From the IMG/VR virus record IMGVR_UViG_3300028283_000162, positions 1 to 25,172 of that record: 25,172 bases of DNA; one strand, given 5' to 3'. This stretch comes from a virus. Shown here one piece after another: positions 22,139 through 25,172 of the stretch (its first letter is position 1; every line of letters starts with the position of its first letter). A program made the position numbers and the translations under genes. The notes below the pieces were generated by a model, which searched no databases, was not told the DNA's origin, and was given only the letters and a program-made list of their open reading frames with translations.

Positions 22139-24273
22139 GGCAGGATCTCCAATACTCTGAATGTTCCGTTAGTGATGTCCCAGCTCATTTGATAGGTGGC
22201 GTTTGTTCCGGCGGCTGTCCAGATCATGGAGCTGCGCGACATGTTTGAGTGCGCGTACGGATCTGTATTATGCACGTACGACGGTAAGGCGACTGATAAG
22301 CGCGAGTCGTATCCCGGACCCGATCCGATCTTGAGCAGGCAGGTGGCGGCGGCGATACCTGCCACGCGGCGGATGCGCATTCCGAGCGTGTATGCGTTGG
22401 TGCTTATCGCTGGAACAAAAACCGCACCGGATACCAAAGAGGGGGTCGCACCGGCTGGCACCGTAAATGTAGGGCCAAGAGCTCCCCATGCGGACCAGGT
22501 GTCGGCCACGATGTCGTGTCGCCAGAACTCGACCCTGGCGGTCTGATCACCCGTCTCTGTCTCGCAGAGCCAGAGGGTGTAATTGATCATCTGCCCCCCG
22601 ACCTCGGTGAGTGGCGTGTTGGTACAGTCGATGGCGGCGGCGTAACTCAAGTTGGTACCGATGGCGACCGAAACAACGGACTGGGTGCCGAAAGGCGTAT
22701 TGCTGTATACTCCAAGCCAGATGTTGGTGGGCGCGGTCGCGGAAGTGAGCCGGTCTGTGGTTAGGCGTATCATAGCGGTGCCGGGCGAAGCGGCGGCGAT
22801 GGCGTTAGTCGCTGTGTTGGCTGATACGCCTTTGGCTGTTGTGTCTGCCGATGTCGCGTAAGCCTGCGCGGCGCTCAGAATGCCGTTTGTGATGCTTGCG
22901 CCCACGAGCCCGTTAGTGATTGCCGCTTTCACGAGGCCATTTGTTATTTCCGCTGTCACGAGGCCGTTCGTGATACTCTCCCCCACGAATCCGCTCGGGT
23001 TATTTGTCCCGTACGCGCCGATCTGCTCTGCGGTGATACCTGTAAGGCCTGCTCCAGAGCCATAAATAGGCAGACGCACGACAGGCATCCCTTCAAATGT
23101 TGCGTCCCATGGCGCGACGGAGGCCGTTATGTAGTTAGTTACTTGATTGACTGCCAGCGAATAATACGGCTGGGATCTCGCTGGAACATTACCATTGAAA
23201 ACTACGCTTGTGAGATTTGTGCACGACCAAAAAGTGCGATAGCCTAAATTAGTAATTACTGGCAACTTAATATCTGATAGGGCGATGCAATTTTTAAACA
23301 CCTGGCCTGCGTTCCCTCCAAGGCTGGATAGGGCAGGAAGATTAACCGATTGGAGACTATAACAATTATAAAACGCATAATCTCCAAACACAGTGCACCC
23401 CTTTAAATCTAATGAAGCCAGAGAAGAGCATCCATCAAAAGCGTTGGCACCAACAGACGTGACGGCATCAAGAGACACAGTTGTCAGAGAAGTACACCCG
23501 TTAAATACATACGTTGCAACGTAGGATACGCCTGGAGCGGTCACACTAACCAAATTCGTACAATTTTTAAATGCGGCCGCATAAAATGTGTTTAAAGTAT
23601 CAGGGCAAGAGATAGATATTAACGCAGACCCTAAACCTCCACGGGAGAAGCATGTTTCTCGGATAGAGCGGACTGGAAGCCCGTCCAACATGGAAGGGAT
23701 AACCACAGCAAGAGAAGAAAAATTATAGTTTGTGAGTGAAATAGCTGTGCCAGTATTAACCCATAACCAGTTAGTCGCTGCTGCTGGATTCTTCCACGCG
23801 TTTGACTCTAAAGCGGCAAGCCTGTTCGTAAGCGGCCCGTAAAACGCAGGGTATGAGTTCCACTCGGGCGGGAGCGATCCTTTGGACGGGTTCAGGCGAA
23901 CGGACATGCGGCCTCGCGCCCACTCCTCCGTGCGGTTTGTCGTGACACCGAAGACTTGAAGCTCGTAAAGCCCGTTTGTCGGGATCTTCGATGTTGGCAG
24001 GTCAAACGTGAAAACGTTGTAGCTTGTGGACGTGTTCGTAATGGCAAGCCCGCTCCCCTGGACTCCGTACCACAGCACTCCACGCCACCCGGACAGGTCA
24101 AAATCCATCCGACCGCTTTTAACGACCACGTTTACGGTTGTATCTGTTTCCTCGGTGGCAGTCAGGGACACTGCCGAAGATCGTCCGATCTCAATATTGA
24201 GCGTTTCTGTCCGGCCCTGCGCTAAAACCGAGGCCGAACAGAAACAGGCAAGTAATAGGGCTATTGATTTCAT
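22135..24273 (-). CDS. Large fibre/adhesin protein with BspA-type LRR
   Basis: A 712-residue protein. Signal peptide MKSIALLLACFCSASVLAQG (1-20). Residues 23-130 resemble the upper baseplate (BppU) N-terminus: LNIEIGRSSAVSLTA and strands following. Residues about 200-362 are BspA/LRR_5 repeats (FKNCTNLVSVTAP, FNGCTSLTTVSLD, FDGCSSLASLDLK). Next come four ITNGLV-type 9-residue units (434-469) and a C-terminal beta-rich domain likely to bind the surface. The ATG at 24273 is preferred over a GTG four codons earlier because it starts the signal peptide. The LRR part has low GC. Confidence 0.72.
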   Translation of the reverse strand: MKSIALLLACFCSASVLAQGRTETLNIEIGRSSAVSLTATEETDTTVNVVVKSGRMDFDLSGWRGVLWYGVQGSGLAITNTSTSYNVFTFDLPTSKIPTNGLYELQVFGVTTNRTEEWARGRMSVRLNPSKGSLPPEWNSYPAFYGPLTNRLAALESNAWKNPAAATNWLWVNTGTAISLTNYNFSSLAVVIPSMLDGLPVRSIRETCFSRGGLGSALISISCPDTLNTFYAAAFKNCTNLVSVTAPGVSYVATYVFNGCTSLTTVSLDAVTSVGANAFDGCSSLASLDLKGCTVFGDYAFYNCYSLQSVNLPALSSLGGNAGQVFKNCIALSDIKLPVITNLGYRTFWSCTNLTSVVFNGNVPARSQPYYSLAVNQVTNYITASVAPWDATFEGMPVVRLPIYGSGAGLTGITAEQIGAYGTNNPSGFVGESITNGLVTAEITNGLVKAAITNGLVGASITNGILSAAQAYATSADTTAKGVSANTATNAIAAASPGTAMIRLTTDRLTSATAPTNIWLGVYSNTPFGTQSVVSVAIGTNLSYAAAIDCTNTPLTEVGGQMINYTLWLCETETGDQTARVEFWRHDIVADTWSAWGALGPTFTVPAGATPSLVSGAVFVPAISTNAYTLGMRIRRVAGIAAATCLLKIGSGPGYDSRLSVALPSYVHNTDPYAHSNMSRSSMIWTAAGTNATYQMSWDITNGTFRVLEILP
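22867..22974 (-). repeat. Four 27-bp units encoding ITNG(L/I) repeats in the fibre gene
   Basis: Four consecutive 9-codon units encode ITNGLVTAE, ITNGLVKAA, ITNGLVGAS and ITNGILSAA. They link the LRR domain to the C-terminal fibre part and are likely a trimeric or coiled helical stem. Confidence 0.85.
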
Positions 24274-24294
24274 GACAATAGCCACGCTCTAAAC

Positions 24295-24999
24295 TTACAG
24301 CTTGCTCAAAATCGGACATTCAAGCGGGGTTGAAAGCCTGTCGACCGATGGGGCTATGTACTGCGCGTCCAGTTCAATTCCAATCGCGTACCTGCCTAAA
24401 GACCTAGCCGCCAGCAGGGTCGCGCACGAGCCCGCGTAGGGGTCAATAATAAGGTCTTCTGGCGTGGTGTATGACTCAATCAGCCACCTCATGAGTGCAA
24501 CCGGCTTTTGCGTTGGATGAATACGCTTGATCCCTGACTCGGTAGCCTTTATCCATCCGTCCCAATAATTCCTGAAGATCGTCCGATGGGCGTGGAAACT
24601 TAACCAGATGTCTTCGTAGTCCCCGATATGGTTGGTGTGGCAGGGGCCTATGTTGCAGGCTTTCCGTCCTCCCTTATGAGAGCAGCGCTTGTCCCAGATG
24701 ATCCACGACCCAAGGAGCGGCAGGTATGTATGGTAGTGCTGGCCACCGAACAAAACGCACTTGAACCCCAACAGGTGGCTTGGATCAAAAGGCGCGTCAT
24801 CCCCGATGATCGGGCGCGGGTTGCTGTTGTGCACCCACTTGATGCCATAAGGAGGGTCGCTGATGATAACGACATTCTTTGTCGCTGGTATTTTTTTGAG
24901 AATATCCCGGCAATCGCCATGGATAAGTGCAATGTTCGCATCCTTGTAAGATGCTTCCAGATTGATGCTTGTAAGGGCATCATCTAATGGGCTTTTCAT
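24295..24999 (-). CDS. Beta-class N4/N6 DNA methyltransferase
   Basis: A 234-residue methylase of the PF01555 N6/N4-type. N-terminal ALIHGDCRDILKKIP, catalytic SDPPYGIKW (DPPY), then a central specificity region, and HPTQKPVALMRWLIESYTTP with DPYAGSCATLLAA, the SAM-binding FxGxG-like motif. The order (catalytic DPPY first, SAM motif last) marks the beta class. Ribosome site AAGGAG is seven bases upstream. It probably protects phage DNA or marks it; with Dam it makes two adenine- or cytosine-N4-modifying enzymes in this window. Confidence 0.92.
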   Translation of the reverse strand: MKSPLDDALTSINLEASYKDANIALIHGDCRDILKKIPATKNVVIISDPPYGIKWVHNSNPRPIIGDDAPFDPSHLLGFKCVLFGGQHYHTYLPLLGSWIIWDKRCSHKGGRKACNIGPCHTNHIGDYEDIWLSFHAHRTIFRNYWDGWIKATESGIKRIHPTQKPVALMRWLIESYTTPEDLIIDPYAGSCATLLAARSLGRYAIGIELDAQYIAPSVDRLSTPLECPILSKL

Positions 25000-25084
25000 G
25001 TGTGCACTCCTTTTGATACGCTATAAGCCATCCATCGGCCATGACGGCGTCGACTTGGCTCGTTTCATCCCATGGGTTTGTCAT
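24980..25084 (-). CDS. 34-codon micro-ORF overlapping the methylase start
   Basis: ATG at 25084 reads MTNPWDETSQVDAVMADGWL then IAYQKECTHEKPIR and ends within the methylase start. It is acidic at the start and may be a translational coupler. The ribosome site is weak, so it may not be real. A hairpin (TCATTCGG and CCGAATGA, 25081-25103) covers its start codon. Confidence 0.35.
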   Translation of the reverse strand: MTNPWDETSQVDAVMADGWLIAYQKECTHEKPIR

Positions 25085-25103
25085 TCGGTTAAAGCCCGAA
25101 TGA
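25081..25103. repeat. 8-bp-arm hairpin over the micro-ORF start
   Basis: Arms TCATTCGG and CCGAATGA with a seven-base loop, upstream of the methylase gene. It overlaps the micro-ORF ATG, so it could regulate its translation or be an RNA processing or terminator hairpin of the gene to the right. Confidence 0.5.
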
Positions 25104-25115
25104 ACGACGCCGCCA

Positions 25116-25172
25116 CTACTCCGTGACGGCTACTGATAACATCTCTGCCTTGATCTTGCGGGAATCCTTGTT
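25116..25172 (-). CDS. 3' end of an unknown gene (partial)
   Basis: The last 18 codons read NKDSRKIKAEMLSVAVTE before TAG. The gene continues beyond base 25172, so no function can be assigned. Confidence 0.5.
   Translation of the reverse strand, partial: NKDSRKIKAEMLSVAVTE

Noticed and set aside
1-25172. tRNA genes or CRISPR arrays
   Set aside because: No cloverleaf pattern, TTCRANN-type loop or regularly spaced repeats with unique spacers was found on either strand by eye.

Overview
This window looks like part of a tailed double-stranded DNA phage or prophage (Caudoviricetes). The evidence is a packaging and capsid block (terminase pair, portal, scaffold) next to a phage-type replication and recombination module, fibre-like proteins and a lysis-like cluster. 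Almost every gene is on the minus strand and gene packing is tight, with many ATGA, TAATG and GTGA stop/start overlaps. Good Shine-Dalgarno sites (GGAG/AAGGAG) precede most starts, which helped choose starts. The host cannot be proven. The Asn/Thr/Ala-rich 'ATN' style of the fibre proteins reminds me of phages of Lentisphaerota, Kiritimatiellota and other PVC-group gut bacteria, but this is a weak guess. No tRNA, rRNA or CRISPR array was seen. The major capsid and most tail genes must lie outside the window, probably beyond base 1.

Layout, read in the direction of transcription (right to left). (1) 25172-24295: the end of an unknown gene, a micro-ORF and a beta-class N4/N6 DNA methyltransferase. 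(2) 24273-20499: three fibre- or adhesin-like proteins, at least two with an apparent Sec signal peptide; the largest carries a BspA-type leucine-rich-repeat domain in AT-rich DNA. (3) 20489-18581: a secreted charged protein, a membrane protein, a lipoprotein and an unknown protein, possibly a lysis or envelope block. (4) 18535-17032, plus strand: a decayed island with a serine recombinase lacking its catalytic N-terminus, the tail of a metallophosphoesterase gene and further coding remnants. (5) 16909-12285: an early operon behind a promoter-operator, with micro-ORFs, a ribbon-helix-helix protein, a RecB/Cas4-like nuclease, a Sak4-like ATPase, an SSB-like protein and a ParB-domain protein. 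(6) 12279-4915: a helicase, a 26-residue membrane peptide, small zinc-type proteins, a PAPS-reductase/DndC-like protein, a Dam methylase, a nucleoside deoxyribosyltransferase-like protein, a Toprim primase and a replisome-type winged-helix protein. (7) 4756-21: a nuclease-like protein, a Cys-rich HTH protein, terminase small and large subunits, portal and scaffold, behind a striking double inverted-repeat regulatory region.

The strongest unusual signals are four. The Dam gene is flanked by 102-bp direct repeats, giving a 1047-bp unit, in a DNA-modification locus that also holds chimeric micro-ORFs and a PAPS-reductase ending in what looks like C5-methyltransferase motif X. Two tandem 20-bp operators lie exactly 22 bp apart upstream of the packaging genes. 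Two 23-nt palindromes inside the parB-like gene differ from each other by compensating changes. Finally, fibre-like proteins carry export signals.
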